Shown here: positions 17,582 to 26,221 of the stretch, piece by piece | Layout of the letters: every line of letters begins with the position of its first letter | How positions within the stretch are numbered: position 1 is the stretch's first letter | Assembly: GCF_018736145.1 (NCBI RefSeq) | Contig: NZ_CP059997.1 | Span: forward strand, 5,889,501 to 5,953,500 | Direction of reading: 5' to 3' | Length of the DNA stretch: 64,000 bases | Origin: Amycolatopsis sp. CA-230715 | GTDB taxonomy: Bacteria > Actinomycetota > Actinomycetes > Mycobacteriales > Pseudonocardiaceae | The notes under the pieces: generated by a model | Databases searched by the model: none | What the model was told of the DNA's origin: nothing | What the model saw: only the letters and a program-made list of their open reading frames with translations | Program-made: the position numbers and the translations under genes

Positions 17582-18337
17582 ATGACCGGGACCGAGGGCA
17601 AGCCGCGCTGGAGCGTCGGCGCGCTGGCGAAGGCCGTCGGGCTCACCGTGCGCACGCTGCACCACTACGACGAGATCGGGCTGCTGTGCCCCAGCGAGCG
17701 GTCGCCGTCGGGGCACCGCCGCTACGTCGAAGCCGATCTGCACCGGCTCTACCAGATCAGGCTGCTGCGGCAGATCGGCATGCCGCTGACCGAAATCGGC
17801 GACGCGCTCGATCGCGGCGTGCTGCGCGAGGTGCTGACCGCGCGCATCGAGCTGCTCGACCGACAGGCGCGGCGGCTGACCGCGCTGAGCCAGCAGACGA
17901 GCGCGCTGCTCGACCAGCTCGACCGCTCGGACTGGGCGGACCCGGTGCTCCTGCAGGCGCAGCTCACCGTGTTCGAGGAGTACCTCACGCCCGAGCAGGG
18001 CGCGTTCATGGACGTGCACATCGAAGGTCTCGACGAGGCAGCCAAGACCACAATGGACACCGACTGGTCCGCGTTGTTCCTGCGGATGGTCGAGCACTAC
18101 CGCGCGGGCACCCCGGAAACCGATCCGGCGCTGCTGGCGGACGCGGCACGGCTGCTCGACCTGGGGCGGACGTTCACCGGCGGGGACGCCGGGATCTGGG
18201 ATTCGATGGTGAAGTTCTTCCGCGAGCGGGGCGGCGGTGTGCTGAATTCGCTCACCGGGGAAACCGGTTCCGATTTGGGTGACGAGTTCTGGAATTATGT
18301 GAGCACGGCGATTTCCGCTGTGCTTTCGCGCAAGTAA
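17582..18337 (+). CDS. MerR-family transcriptional regulator with TipA-like effector domain
   Basis: This 251-residue regulator has an N-terminal winged helix in WSVGALAKAVGLTVRTLHHYDEIGLL (about 10-35), GHRRY and the dimerization coiled coil (about 85-125). The C-terminal 130 residues are helical and resemble the TipAS-like drug-binding domain (LTPEQGAFMD..., WSALFLRMVEHYRAGTPETDP). No Cys metal site is present, so an organic ligand is more likely than a metal. It is autoregulated through the 19-bp-spacer promoter. The downstream secreted lipase starts 21 nt after its stop and is a candidate co-regulated gene. Confidence 0.88.
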   Translation: MTGTEGKPRWSVGALAKAVGLTVRTLHHYDEIGLLCPSERSPSGHRRYVEADLHRLYQIRLLRQIGMPLTEIGDALDRGVLREVLTARIELLDRQARRLTALSQQTSALLDQLDRSDWADPVLLQAQLTVFEEYLTPEQGAFMDVHIEGLDEAAKTTMDTDWSALFLRMVEHYRAGTPETDPALLADAARLLDLGRTFTGGDAGIWDSMVKFFRERGGGVLNSLTGETGSDLGDEFWNYVSTAISAVLSRK

Positions 18338-18358
18338 TTCATACTGGGAGGAAAGAAT

Positions 18359-19525
18359 ATGTTTCGCAGGACAAGTGTGTTCTTCGCCGCGCTGCTGATC
18401 GCGGGCGGCGGGGTCGCCGGTGCCGCCGAGCCACCGGTTTCGGTGCCGCTTTCGCTGCCCGCGCCGAGCGGGCCGGGCCAGGTCGGCGCCACCACGTTGC
18501 ACCTGGTCGACGGGGCGAGGAAGGACCCGTGGCGGCCGGACGCGGTGCGCGAGCTGATGGCAACCGTGTTCTACCCGGCCCGTTCCGTGCGCGGCTACCC
18601 GGTCATGCCGCAGCTGACCGCGAAAGAGGGGAAGCTGTTCGGGGAAACGGCCGTGATCCCGCATCCGGAACTGCCGCCGAAAGAGGACTGGGCCGCTACG
18701 ATGACGCATTCCCGGCTCGGCGCGCCCGTCGCGGGAGGGCGGCACCCGGTGGTGCTGTACACCCCGGGGCTCGGTGACCCCCGCACGTTCAACAGCGGGC
18801 TCGCGGAGGAACTGGCGAGCCGCGGCTACGTCGTGGTGGCGATGGATCATCCCGGCGAAACGTTCGCGGTCGAGTTCCCGGACGGCCGCACCCGCGGGTT
18901 CCAGATCCCCGGTGACCCGGGACGGACCCCCGAGCTGTACCGGAAGGTGATCGAAACCCGGCTCGCGGACGCGCGGTTCGTGCTCGGCCGAGTGCTCGCG
19001 CTCGCGGCGGGGCAGAACCCGGACGCGGAGCGGCGGCCGCTGCCGAACGGCCTCGGCCGAGCGCTCGATCCGCGCAGGATCGGCATCGTCGGGCACTCGG
19101 CCGGTGGCGCCGCCGCGTCCGAGGCCATGCACGAAAACCCGGCGATCGACGCCGCGATCAACCTCGAGGGCTATCTCGACTACATCGAAGGCGACCTGCT
19201 GCCGATCGCCGCCGAAGGCACCCGGCGGCCGCTGCTGCTGTTCGGCACCGAGGACTACCAGAAGGAGTACCCGAGGTTCGGGCGCACGTGGCGGGCCATG
19301 CTCGCCAAATCCCCTTGCCGCGTAAGCGAAAGCACGCTCGGCGACGCGTCGCACTGGGCGCTCACGGACTTCGCGTCGATGGCTCCGCAACTGCAGGCGG
19401 CCGGGCTGATGACGGCGCAGGGGAGGAATGCCTTCGTCGGCGCGATCGATCCGGCGGTGTCGGTGCCGACGGTCCGCGCGCGGGTGGTGGCCTTCGTGGA
19501 CCGGTACGTGCGCCGGTCGTTTTGA
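18359..19525 (+). CDS. Secreted alpha/beta hydrolase, PAF-acetylhydrolase/lipase-like
   Basis: This 388-residue protein has a signal peptide (MFRRTSVFFAALLIAGGGVAGA-A). The chain resembles plasma PAF-acetylhydrolase-type lipases: FYPAR near the N-terminal side, an oxyanion segment LYTPGLGDPRTF, nucleophile motif GHSAGG, and late Asp (FGTEDY) and His (ASHWALTDF) candidates. GGGAGGAA lies 5-6 nt before the ATG. It is coupled by distance to the upstream MerR gene, and its stop abuts the convergent lipoprotein gene with no gap (19525/19526). Substrate, probably an ester lipid, is inferred. Confidence 0.82.
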   Translation: MFRRTSVFFAALLIAGGGVAGAAEPPVSVPLSLPAPSGPGQVGATTLHLVDGARKDPWRPDAVRELMATVFYPARSVRGYPVMPQLTAKEGKLFGETAVIPHPELPPKEDWAATMTHSRLGAPVAGGRHPVVLYTPGLGDPRTFNSGLAEELASRGYVVVAMDHPGETFAVEFPDGRTRGFQIPGDPGRTPELYRKVIETRLADARFVLGRVLALAAGQNPDAERRPLPNGLGRALDPRRIGIVGHSAGGAAASEAMHENPAIDAAINLEGYLDYIEGDLLPIAAEGTRRPLLLFGTEDYQKEYPRFGRTWRAMLAKSPCRVSESTLGDASHWALTDFASMAPQLQAAGLMTAQGRNAFVGAIDPAVSVPTVRARVVAFVDRYVRRSF

Positions 19526-20191
19526 TCAACGCAGCTTGGTGAGCGCGTCGAGCAGTTCGACGGTCGCGTCGGCGCCGAGCGGCGGTTTGGCCAGCGCTCT
19601 GCCGCCGTTCCAGAAATGGGAGCCCGTCGGGCTGACCGTGGTCTCGGACCGGACCGTCAACGGCTGCGGGCCGTGTTCCGAGGTGTAGAAGTAGCCCTGG
19701 ACGTCAGCGGTGGTCGTCGCGGTGTGGTCGAGCAACTGGACCACACCGTGGGTGACCTTCCGGATCTCGCACGGGTTGAACGCGGGCATGCAGGCCGAAT
19801 CGCCCACGGTGCCCGACGGATCCTCCAGCTCCACCGAGACCGACCCGTAGGCGCCGCGCTCGTCGGCGAGCAGCGCGGCGGCATGCCGCTTCGTCGACCG
19901 CTCGGAGCGAGTGACGGAAGACAGCACGTTCTGGATCCGCAATCCAGGGGAGTGCCGCGCGACGAACGCCTGCACCGCGCCAGCAAGCTGCTCGGACCGC
20001 TGGTCGGACCCGGCTTCCGGGGTGTCGACCCGCTCCGGGACGGCAGGCCGGACCCCGGGATCGGGCCTCGAAGGGGACGGCGCGCCGGTCTCGCCCGCGT
20101 CGGACTCCCCACTCGGCGCGCAGGCCGTCAATGCGATCGCGAGCGCCGATCCGAAGACCAGCCCGCGCGTGCTGTTGAGCCGCTTGGGCAT
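19526..20191 (-). CDS. Predicted lipoprotein, unknown function
   Basis: This 221-residue exported protein has signal sequence LVFGSALAIALTAC-AP with a lipobox Cys near residue 24, a Ser/Pro/Asp-rich linker, and a globular domain of about 150 residues with two Cys (SACMPAFNPCEIR) that could pair. I do not recognise the family. ATG 20191 is preferred over 20209 because GGGAGGGAAC sits just before it. It is convergent with the lipase gene and ends at the adjacent base. Confidence 0.65.
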   Translation of the reverse strand: MPKRLNSTRGLVFGSALAIALTACAPSGESDAGETGAPSPSRPDPGVRPAVPERVDTPEAGSDQRSEQLAGAVQAFVARHSPGLRIQNVLSSVTRSERSTKRHAAALLADERGAYGSVSVELEDPSGTVGDSACMPAFNPCEIRKVTHGVVQLLDHTATTTADVQGYFYTSEHGPQPLTVRSETTVSPTGSHFWNGGRALAKPPLGADATVELLDALTKLR

Positions 20192-20252
20192 GTTCCCTCC
20201 CCGAAACATGAGCCCATTGTGCCCCGCGAGATACGTCGAGGCCGTGACGAGT

Positions 20253-20495
20253 TCAGCCGCGGCGAAGATCGCTCAAGAAGGTGCGCCATGCGGCGCGGGT
20301 GATGCTCAGGTTCCCGCCAAGGCGGTCTTTGGTGTCCCGCACGTGGGTGGTGGCGGAGGTATCGGACACTTCGACGCAGTCACCGTCGCCAGCGCTGTGG
20401 CTACTGGTCCGCCAGCCGACCTCGACGCAGGCGCCATTGCCAGCGCTGTAGCTACTGGTTCGCCAGGCGAGCCCGGCTGGCTCAGTCGTGCTCAT
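20253..20495 (-). CDS. DUF397 protein with duplicated motif
   Basis: This 80-residue protein has the DUF397 signature W-R-T-S-S-x-S-x-x-x-x-x-CVEV twice in tandem (WRTSSYSAGNGACVEV and WRTSSHSAGDGDCVEV). A single DUF397 tail (VRDTKDR..., WRTFLSDLRRG) follows. DUF397 genes accompany XRE regulators with DUF5753 and act in antitoxin-like or developmental switches (the BldB/AbaA-locus and WhiJ-type systems of Streptomyces). Its start lies 14 nt inside the end of the upstream XRE gene, so the pair is coupled. The duplication is unusual, since most members carry the motif once. Confidence 0.85.
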   Translation of the reverse strand: MSTTEPAGLAWRTSSYSAGNGACVEVGWRTSSHSAGDGDCVEVSDTSATTHVRDTKDRLGGNLSITRAAWRTFLSDLRRG

Positions 20496-21357
20496 CGGAT
20501 TCCTCTCGGTCCAGGTACAGCTCCGTTGCCAAGCTGCTGACCAGGTCCCTCGATTGTGCCTCGGGCAATGCGGTCTCCGCCAGGCTCGCCAGCACCCTGC
20601 GATACGCCCGGATTTCCTCCTGCTCCTCAAGGAACAACGCCGAGGTCTCGGCTTCGAGGTAGACCACCGGCTTGATCTCCGCGAATTCCATAAAAACGAA
20701 TGCACCCGCCGCTCCCGCATGTGCGCCGATGCCAGCCGGTACCACCCGCAGGGTGATGCTCGGGCGCACCGACATGCGCAGCAGATGGTGTAGTTGGTCG
20801 GACATGACAGCCTGACCACCGACAGGCAGTCGCAGCACGAACTCATGCAGGTAGAAAGTGAATCGAGCGGTCCGGCTGCGGTTGAAGATGGCGGCTCGTT
20901 CAATTCGGGCCTTGGTTCGTTGGTCAACCTCGACCGGTGGCACATTAGCCGTGTGCGCAATCACCTCCCGCGCGTAGTCACTGGTCTGGAGCGAGCCTGG
21001 GATAATGTTGGCTGCGAAGTCGTGAATAGCGACAGCCTTGTCTTCGTGGTCGAGGTAGGTGCGGAGTTGCGTCGGCAGGCGTGAGCCGTATTGCTGCCAC
21101 CATCCCGGTTTGTTGGCCTCCTCGCAGAGTTTCAGGAGGCGTTTGTGCTCGGTGCCGCCGATGCGGCAGTAGCCGAGCAAGGTCGCCACGTCTGATTCCT
21201 TGACGCCGCGCTTGCCGCTGAGCATGCGGGACACCTCGCTCTGCGACCACTGCAACTCCCTCGCGACCTCTTTGCCGGTGACACCCGCCTTCTCCAGCGC
21301 GGCGCGGAGCGCCTCGCCGAGTTCGCGGGCGCGGACGGTGGGCCTCTGTTCGGTCAT
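20482..21357 (-). CDS. XRE-family regulator with DUF5753 domain (WhiJ-like)
   Basis: This is a 291-residue protein. The helix-turn-helix (about 8-65; GVTGKEVARELQWSQSEVSRMLSGKRGV) is followed by the DUF5753 effector region (about 90-275) with AANIIPGSLQTSDYAREVI, RTKARIERAAIF and FYLHEFVLRLPVGG, all standard for this large actinomycete family. These regulators work with the adjacent DUF397 partner to control development or secondary metabolism. ATG 21357 is chosen because the HTH domain begins soon after and the upstream residues are arginine-rich antisense-like sequence. Confidence 0.92.
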   Translation of the reverse strand: MTEQRPTVRARELGEALRAALEKAGVTGKEVARELQWSQSEVSRMLSGKRGVKESDVATLLGYCRIGGTEHKRLLKLCEEANKPGWWQQYGSRLPTQLRTYLDHEDKAVAIHDFAANIIPGSLQTSDYAREVIAHTANVPPVEVDQRTKARIERAAIFNRSRTARFTFYLHEFVLRLPVGGQAVMSDQLHHLLRMSVRPSITLRVVPAGIGAHAGAAGAFVFMEFAEIKPVVYLEAETSALFLEEQEEIRAYRRVLASLAETALPEAQSRDLVSSLATELYLDREESDEHD

Positions 21358-21496
21358 GCCCTGAAAAATAGAACGCCAGCCCGCCCGTCTCCGCCGACAA
21401 CACGGCGCGACCACCGGAAAGAAGCAGCCTATGCCCGTACCGAAATCCCCTTACGAGCGCCGAGAAACCAAGCTTCACGCGTACACGCTCTCGACG

Positions 21497-21526
21497 CGCG
21501 TAAGAGCCTCTCGCGGCTCTTACGCG
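21497..21526 (-). terminator. Terminator overlapping the HNH gene stop
   Basis: A perfect 12-bp stem, CGCGTAAGAGCC (21497-21508) with GGCTCTTACGCG (21515-21526), surrounds a 6-nt loop. The TAA stop of the HNH gene (21522-21520, minus strand) is inside the stem. No U-run follows, so efficiency is uncertain. It separates the HNH gene from the XRE gene. Confidence 0.6.
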
Positions 21527-22767
21527 GCGCGGGGTTGTGCGGTGTGGACGGTGTTGGTCCGGGGTCTTCGCCAGGGATCCAGGAACTCCGGCGGGGTGAA
21601 CTCGGGGAGTCCGTTGACCATGCGGACTTTCCAGTCGCTGTTGTGCAAGAGGCGGTGGTGGTGTCCGCAGAGGAGGACGAGGTTGCCGAGGTCGGTGGTG
21701 CCGCCGTTCCACCATTCTCGGACGTGGTGTGCGTCGCAGTGGCGCGGCTTTCGGTTGCAGCCAGGAAAAGCGCAACCGCCGTCGCGGACGGCGAGCAGGA
21801 TGCGAAGGCCTTCGGTCACTATTCGCTTGGCGCGCCCGTATTCCAGCGGCTGCCCGTCAGAGCCGAGCACGGCGGGGATGACCTTGCAGTCGCACGCCAG
21901 GATCCGGGCTTCGCTGGCGGTGATGTTCGTGACCAGGTCGAGGCAGGCTTGCCCGAGTCCTTTTTGGAGGAGTTCGAGGGGGATGGTGACGACGATGTCG
22001 CCTCGGGTGCTGCTGTGGTTGGGTGCGTCCGGATGGCTCGCGGCGAGGTTGACCATTTCCATGAAGGCATCCCCGTAGCGCTCATCCTTACCGCGCACTA
22101 GGGGATGGTCTTCCTTGTGGGGCTTGGCCAGCGGTTCCAGTAGCGCGAGGGTCTTCGCGCCGGATATCGGGTCGAGGTAGCCATCGAACTTGACTGAGCC
22201 GTCTTTGCCTTGGCGGTACCGGAATGCGCGTTTGGGTTCGGGGGTGTCGCGGGGTTCAGCACCGTCGGGGTCGAGGGTGTCACGCAAGCGCTGACCCGCG
22301 GCGGCGACTTCCGCTGTGGTGGCGTTGCGGGCGAGGTCGACCAGAGTTTTCTCGGTCTTCTCCCGCTCCTCGACCGGCACGGTGTCCGGGATGGCCTGCA
22401 GCGCCGACACGATCCCATCCACATGCAGTGGTGAGATCGCGCCTTCGGCGGCGGCTTCTCCGGTCAGGGGTGCCGCGGCGGGAATCTCTCCGCCGCCAAC
22501 ACTGCGGCCGGGGTTGATCGCGAGTGCCCGCGCCACCAGTTTCCGCACCGCGGCCGAGGAAGTCCGCGCCACCTCCGCCACCAGCGCGACAGTGGAGGGA
22601 TACCCGAGTTCACGCGTGCCGCCATTGTCGAGTTCTGCGATCACTTGGCAGACCCGGGATTCCTGCCGCCACAAGGACATCAACTCTTCCCGCAGCAGCG
22701 CGGCCTTCTCGCGCGCGGCGAGCTGCCACAGCTCCCGCTGCGGTGTAAGGGAAGAGTTCTCGGACAC
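21520..22767 (-). CDS. HNH endonuclease-domain protein, 13E12/DUF222 family
   Basis: This is a 415-residue protein. The DUF222 region (about 1-300) begins with a coiled-coil-like helix rich in Arg/Glu. The C-terminal HNH nuclease has C-AFPGC-N, the H-C-D-A-H-H box, WWNGG-T-DLGNLVLLCGHHH, and a final LLH-N-DW. All metal and catalytic residues look intact. Multi-copy 13E12/REP13E12 relatives are common in actinobacterial genomes and are thought to move horizontally; their job is unknown. The start is GTG 22767: TAGAAT (22779-22774) ends 6 nt before it (leaderless). Local G+C is lower than in the neighbours, consistent with acquisition. Confidence 0.88.
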   Translation of the reverse strand: MSENSSLTPQRELWQLAAREKAALLREELMSLWRQESRVCQVIAELDNGGTRELGYPSTVALVAEVARTSSAAVRKLVARALAINPGRSVGGGEIPAAAPLTGEAAAEGAISPLHVDGIVSALQAIPDTVPVEEREKTEKTLVDLARNATTAEVAAAGQRLRDTLDPDGAEPRDTPEPKRAFRYRQGKDGSVKFDGYLDPISGAKTLALLEPLAKPHKEDHPLVRGKDERYGDAFMEMVNLAASHPDAPNHSSTRGDIVVTIPLELLQKGLGQACLDLVTNITASEARILACDCKVIPAVLGSDGQPLEYGRAKRIVTEGLRILLAVRDGGCAFPGCNRKPRHCDAHHVREWWNGGTTDLGNLVLLCGHHHRLLHNSDWKVRMVNGLPEFTPPEFLDPWRRPRTNTVHTAQPRAA

Positions 22768-23017
22768 GCCACAATTCTACCGCGATCGCACAGAGGTTCG
22801 ACTGATCCATCCAGGTGAACCAGAGTGACAGTCTGAAGTGGACCATAGAGAAAGCTCTTTCTGGCAAAGGAAAATCGACCAACCTCGCAACCGCCGCCCG
22901 GCCTCGACAAGCCGCCCACGCTCCTTCTGTCCAAGCCCTCTTTGAACCGCCGCCCGACACGACGACCGGCGCCGCAACACGACACCTACCCACCCCACCC
23001 CAACTCTGGTAACGTCA

Positions 23018-23031
23018 TGTTTCCAGAAACA
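23018..23031. promoter_or_regulatory. Likely TetR operator
   Basis: The palindrome TGTTTC-CA-GAAACA lies 20 nt upstream of the TetR start. A -10-like TAACGT (23010-23015) immediately precedes it, so a bound repressor would cover the transcription start. The rest of the 283-bp gap (22768-23050) is comparatively A+T-rich and holds no supported gene. Confidence 0.6.
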
Positions 23032-23050
23032 CACTGTCACTGAAGGTCGA

Positions 23051-23659
23051 GTGAAGATGCCCAGGATGACGCGAGCCGAGCAGCAGGAACACACGCACGA
23101 GCGCCTGCTGGAAGCCGGACGCAACGTCCTCGCGCGCCGTGGATTCCTGGCCGCGACGGTCGAGGAGATCGCGGCAGAGGCCGGATACACCCGTGGCGCG
23201 CTCTACAAGCATTTCGGTGGCAAGGAAGGACTTCTCCTCGCCATCCTCGACGCGCACGCCGAGGCGCACATGCGGATGCTTTCCGAGACGCTGGACGAGG
23301 TCACCAACCAGGAGGAACTGGTGGCCGCGTTCATCCCGCGCGGGTTCACCGACGACGAGGAGGCGGCGCGCTGGAGCGTGACCACGGCGGAGTTCAGGGC
23401 GTCGGTGATCAGTCAGCCGCAGATCGCGGCGAAAACGGTGGAGGCCCAGCGGAACCACGAAGAACGGATCGCGGCCATGCTGAAAAAACACTGCGCCCGG
23501 CTGGGGATCCGGCCCGCGTTGCCGTTGCCGCAGGTGGTCGTGGTGCTGGGCGCGCTGGGCGGCAGCCTTTCGCTGCGCCGCGGCGTCGACCCGGACACCG
23601 ACGTGGCGGCCATCCTGACCAACGTTCTCGCGGTCATTTTCCCGGACAAAAAGAAATGA
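23051..23659 (+). CDS. TetR-family transcriptional regulator
   Basis: This is a 202-residue repressor. The N-terminal HTH (about 8-55) contains LLEAGRNVLARRGFLAATVEEIAAEAGYTRGALYKHFGGKEGLL, a canonical TetR DNA-binding segment. The C-terminal part is an alpha-helical ligand domain of the TetR_C_6/AcrR-like type. The start is GTG 23051 (GAAGG just upstream) or ATG 23057; the difference is two residues. It overlaps the hydrolase gene as ATGA (23656-23659) and probably represses that operon together with itself through the palindrome at 23018. Confidence 0.92.
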   Translation: MKMPRMTRAEQQEHTHERLLEAGRNVLARRGFLAATVEEIAAEAGYTRGALYKHFGGKEGLLLAILDAHAEAHMRMLSETLDEVTNQEELVAAFIPRGFTDDEEAARWSVTTAEFRASVISQPQIAAKTVEAQRNHEERIAAMLKKHCARLGIRPALPLPQVVVVLGALGGSLSLRRGVDPDTDVAAILTNVLAVIFPDKKK

Positions 23660-24483
23660 ACACCGCGACCAATGGCGACATCGAACTCGCCTACGAAACG
23701 TTCGGCACGACCGGGCGCCCGCTGCTGCTCATCCAGGGCGCCAGCGCACCGATGATCGGGTGGCACGACGAGTTCTGCGCGGCCTTGGTGGAGCGCGGTT
23801 TCCACGTGGCCCGTTTCGACAACCGTGACGCGGGACGATCGAGCCGCGCCAGAAAGCCTTACACGCTAACGGAAATGGCCGCCGACGGGATCGCTGTCCT
23901 CGATGCGCTGGGGTGGCCGGGCGCGCACCTGGTGGGGGTGTCGCTCGGCGGCATGATCGCCCAGGTGATGGCGACCCGCCACGCCGAGCGCGTGCTGAGC
24001 CTGACCTCGATGTCCTCGGCGCCCGACCCGTCCGTGCGGTGGTCCCGGCGCACCACCGCGACCCTGGTCAAGTTCTTCGCGGCCACCGCGAGGAAACCGG
24101 CCGGACCGGAAGCCGCAGAAGAAAAACTGCTGAAAGTGTTCCGCATCCTCGGATCGACCGGGTACCCGCACGACGAAAAGTGGATCAGGAAGATCGCCCG
24201 CGACGGGTTCGAGCACCGCACCGATTTCGCCGCCGCGAAGCGTCAGGCCCGCGCGGCACGCGCATCCGGGGACCGGAGAACCCAACTGGCGAAAGTCGAA
24301 GCTCCCACGCTCGTCATCACCGGAAAAGCCGATCCGGTGCAGCCCGTGCGCGCCGGGCGGGCGACCGCCGACGCGATCCCGGGTGCCCGGCTGGTCATCT
24401 ACCCCGGCATGGGGCACGACCTGCCGCGCGACCTGTGGCCCACCATCGTCGAAGAAATCCACGCTGTGGCAACGAAAGGCTGA
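23656..24483 (+). CDS. Alpha/beta hydrolase
   Basis: This 275-residue cytoplasmic hydrolase has a full catalytic triad pattern: nucleophile Ser in VGVSLGGM, Asp in ITGKADPVQP and His in MGHDLPRD. LLIQGASAPMIGW supplies the oxyanion-hole region, and FDNRDAGRS is the family's conserved turn. The fold matches aclacinomycin methylesterase/epoxide hydrolase-like proteins; the real substrate is unknown. It is translationally coupled to the TetR gene, which suggests induction by its substrate or a related small molecule. Confidence 0.88.
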   Translation: MNTATNGDIELAYETFGTTGRPLLLIQGASAPMIGWHDEFCAALVERGFHVARFDNRDAGRSSRARKPYTLTEMAADGIAVLDALGWPGAHLVGVSLGGMIAQVMATRHAERVLSLTSMSSAPDPSVRWSRRTTATLVKFFAATARKPAGPEAAEEKLLKVFRILGSTGYPHDEKWIRKIARDGFEHRTDFAAAKRQARAARASGDRRTQLAKVEAPTLVITGKADPVQPVRAGRATADAIPGARLVIYPGMGHDLPRDLWPTIVEEIHAVATKG

Positions 24484-24488
24484 CGGAC

Positions 24489-24842
24489 ATGGACGTCGCG
24501 GTGGTGTGGATCATGTCGGTGCCCGGCCTGATGTTCCTGCTGCTGTTCGGAATCGTGCTGGAGCGGATGATCCGCTGGGCGCGCGACCGGCGGCGCGGCG
24601 TCGAGCATGTGACCGGGATGGGCCGGGGAAAGCGGTTGGCGGCCGCACGCGGCACCGAGGAGCTGTTCGCGTTCTTGTTCGGGACGAAGCGCAACGAACT
24701 GGAACGCCGCGACGTCGAACTCGTGCTGCGCCAGGACGAGGAAGACGGCGCGCCGCCGGGCAACTGGATCGATCTCGACTCGGGTGTGGTGCGGCTCGAC
24801 GCCCCGAAGCTCAGAGGTACCGGCCCAGCCGATCGTCGATGA
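24489..24842 (+). CDS. Small membrane-anchored DUF6191-like protein
   Basis: This 117-residue protein has one N-terminal transmembrane helix (VVWIMSVPGLMFLLLFGIVL, about 5-25), a basic stretch, and a cytoplasmic tail with TEELFAFLFGTKRNELERRD and LRQDEEDGAPPG. The 'F...P/G-x-K-x-x-E...R...RDDEEDGAPP' pattern matches the DUF6191 family of actinomycetes as I remember it; no function is known. The ATG starts 5 nt after the hydrolase stop, so it is the third gene of the TetR operon. Its last 32 nt overlap the convergent kinase gene. Confidence 0.65.
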   Translation: MDVAVVWIMSVPGLMFLLLFGIVLERMIRWARDRRRGVEHVTGMGRGKRLAAARGTEELFAFLFGTKRNELERRDVELVLRQDEEDGAPPGNWIDLDSGVVRLDAPKLRGTGPADRR

Positions 24843-26163
24843 CGCGCGCGGCGTCCTCGCACATCGTGATCTTGGCGCCGCCGACGGTGACGGTGACGAA
24901 GAGATCGCCGTTCTGGAGTTGCAGGCGGCAGCCGCGCTCGACGGCCGAGGTGACCGTGTTCGAGCCGTTCGGCAACTGCTCGAGCGACTCGCCCTTGCGG
25001 ACCTCGATCTCCTTCTCCGCTTCGGAACTGGTCTTCGATCGCGTGTAATGGAAGTCGACCTCCGGGCCGCCCGCCCCGATGGGACGCCAGGTGTAGCTGC
25101 CGTAGGAGCTGGAATCCTTGCCCTGCGGCGGATTCTCGCGTGTTTCGGTGAGGCTGCTCGACGAACGGCGGAGGTGCCTCGCGGCGTCTTCCTTGGTGTA
25201 CAAGGTCATCGGCTTGCCGAGGTAGTGCCAGGCGACCGCGGCGATCCCGGCGACCACCACCAGCGCGACGAGCCAGCTCACCAGCGTCTTGCGCCGTTTC
25301 CCGCGCTTGGCCGGTTTCTGCACCTTGGTCGGAGCGGGCTTCTCCGGTTCCGGCACTTCGGTCGGCCCCGTGCCGTCACCGGCCAGCATCCGCTCCGGGG
25401 TCGGCCGCTGCCGGGGATCGGTGGCCAGGCACCAGCGGATCAGCTCGCGCAGTGCCCCGCCGATATTGCCGAGGTCCGGTTCGCGGGAGAGCATGCGGCC
25501 CCGCAGCTCTTCGAGCGGGCCTTCGCCGTGCGGCGGCCGCCCGATGGCGGCGAAGGTCAGCACGGCGCCCAGTGAGTACACGTCGGAGGCCGGGCCCGCC
25601 GGTTCGCCGTCGAGGCGCTCCGGCGCCATGTACGCGTGCGTGCCGATCACCATGCCGGTCCTGGTGTGGCCCGCTTTTCCCGCGGTGAGCGCGATACCGA
25701 AGTCGATCACCTTCGGCCCGTCGACGGCGAGGAGGATGTTGCCCGGTTTCAGGTCGCGGTGGATCAGGTCGGCGGCGTGGATCGTGCGCAGCGCCTCGGC
25801 GAGCCCGGTGGCGAGCTTCAGCACCTCGCCCTCGTGCAGCGGCCCCCGTTCGGTGACGACCTCGGCCAGCGTCGGCGCCGGCACGTAGGCGGTCGCGAGC
25901 CACGCCGGATCGCCGTCGGGATCCGCGCCGATCACCGGCACCGTGTGCCTGCCGGAGACCCGCATCATCGCGGCGACCTCGTCGCGGAACCGGGCGAGGA
26001 ACTCGGGTTCGTCGGTCAGCTCGTGCCGGATCACCTTGAGCGCGACCTCCTGGCCGTCGGCCGCGCGTCCCAGGTAGACGACCCCCATGCCGCCGGTGCC
26101 GAGCCGCCCGATCAGCGTGTATCCGCTGATCCTGGCCGGATCGTTCGCGCGCAGCGGTTCCAT
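24811..26163 (-). CDS. Receptor-like Ser/Thr protein kinase (Pkn type)
   Basis: This is a 450-residue kinase. The cytoplasmic kinase domain (about 14-262) has P-loop GRLGTGGMGVVY, Lys43 in VALKVI, HRDLKPGN with Asp137, DFG with Asp154, and activation loop TRTGMVIGTHAYMAPE with phosphorylatable Thr residues. A Pro/Lys linker leads to one TM helix (about 293-314). An extracellular domain of about 135 residues with two Cys follows (RGCRLQLQN and ITMCEDAARV), probably disulfide-linked. No PASTA repeats are present, so the stimulus is not muropeptide of the PknB type as far as I can see. ATG 26163 follows GGAGGAG. Confidence 0.93.
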   Translation of the reverse strand: MEPLRANDPARISGYTLIGRLGTGGMGVVYLGRAADGQEVALKVIRHELTDEPEFLARFRDEVAAMMRVSGRHTVPVIGADPDGDPAWLATAYVPAPTLAEVVTERGPLHEGEVLKLATGLAEALRTIHAADLIHRDLKPGNILLAVDGPKVIDFGIALTAGKAGHTRTGMVIGTHAYMAPERLDGEPAGPASDVYSLGAVLTFAAIGRPPHGEGPLEELRGRMLSREPDLGNIGGALRELIRWCLATDPRQRPTPERMLAGDGTGPTEVPEPEKPAPTKVQKPAKRGKRRKTLVSWLVALVVVAGIAAVAWHYLGKPMTLYTKEDAARHLRRSSSSLTETRENPPQGKDSSSYGSYTWRPIGAGGPEVDFHYTRSKTSSEAEKEIEVRKGESLEQLPNGSNTVTSAVERGCRLQLQNGDLFVTVTVGGAKITMCEDAARVIDDRLGRYL

Positions 26164-26221
26164 CGCCCGTGCTCCTCCCAATCGCGTGCCGCAATACTGC
26201 CCTACGCGGTACCGAAGCGGG

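Noticed and set aside
22815..23012. 65-codon open frame in the gap before the TetR gene
   Set aside because: No ribosome site, no recognisable motif, Pro/Thr/Arg-rich composition, and it runs through the TetR promoter region.
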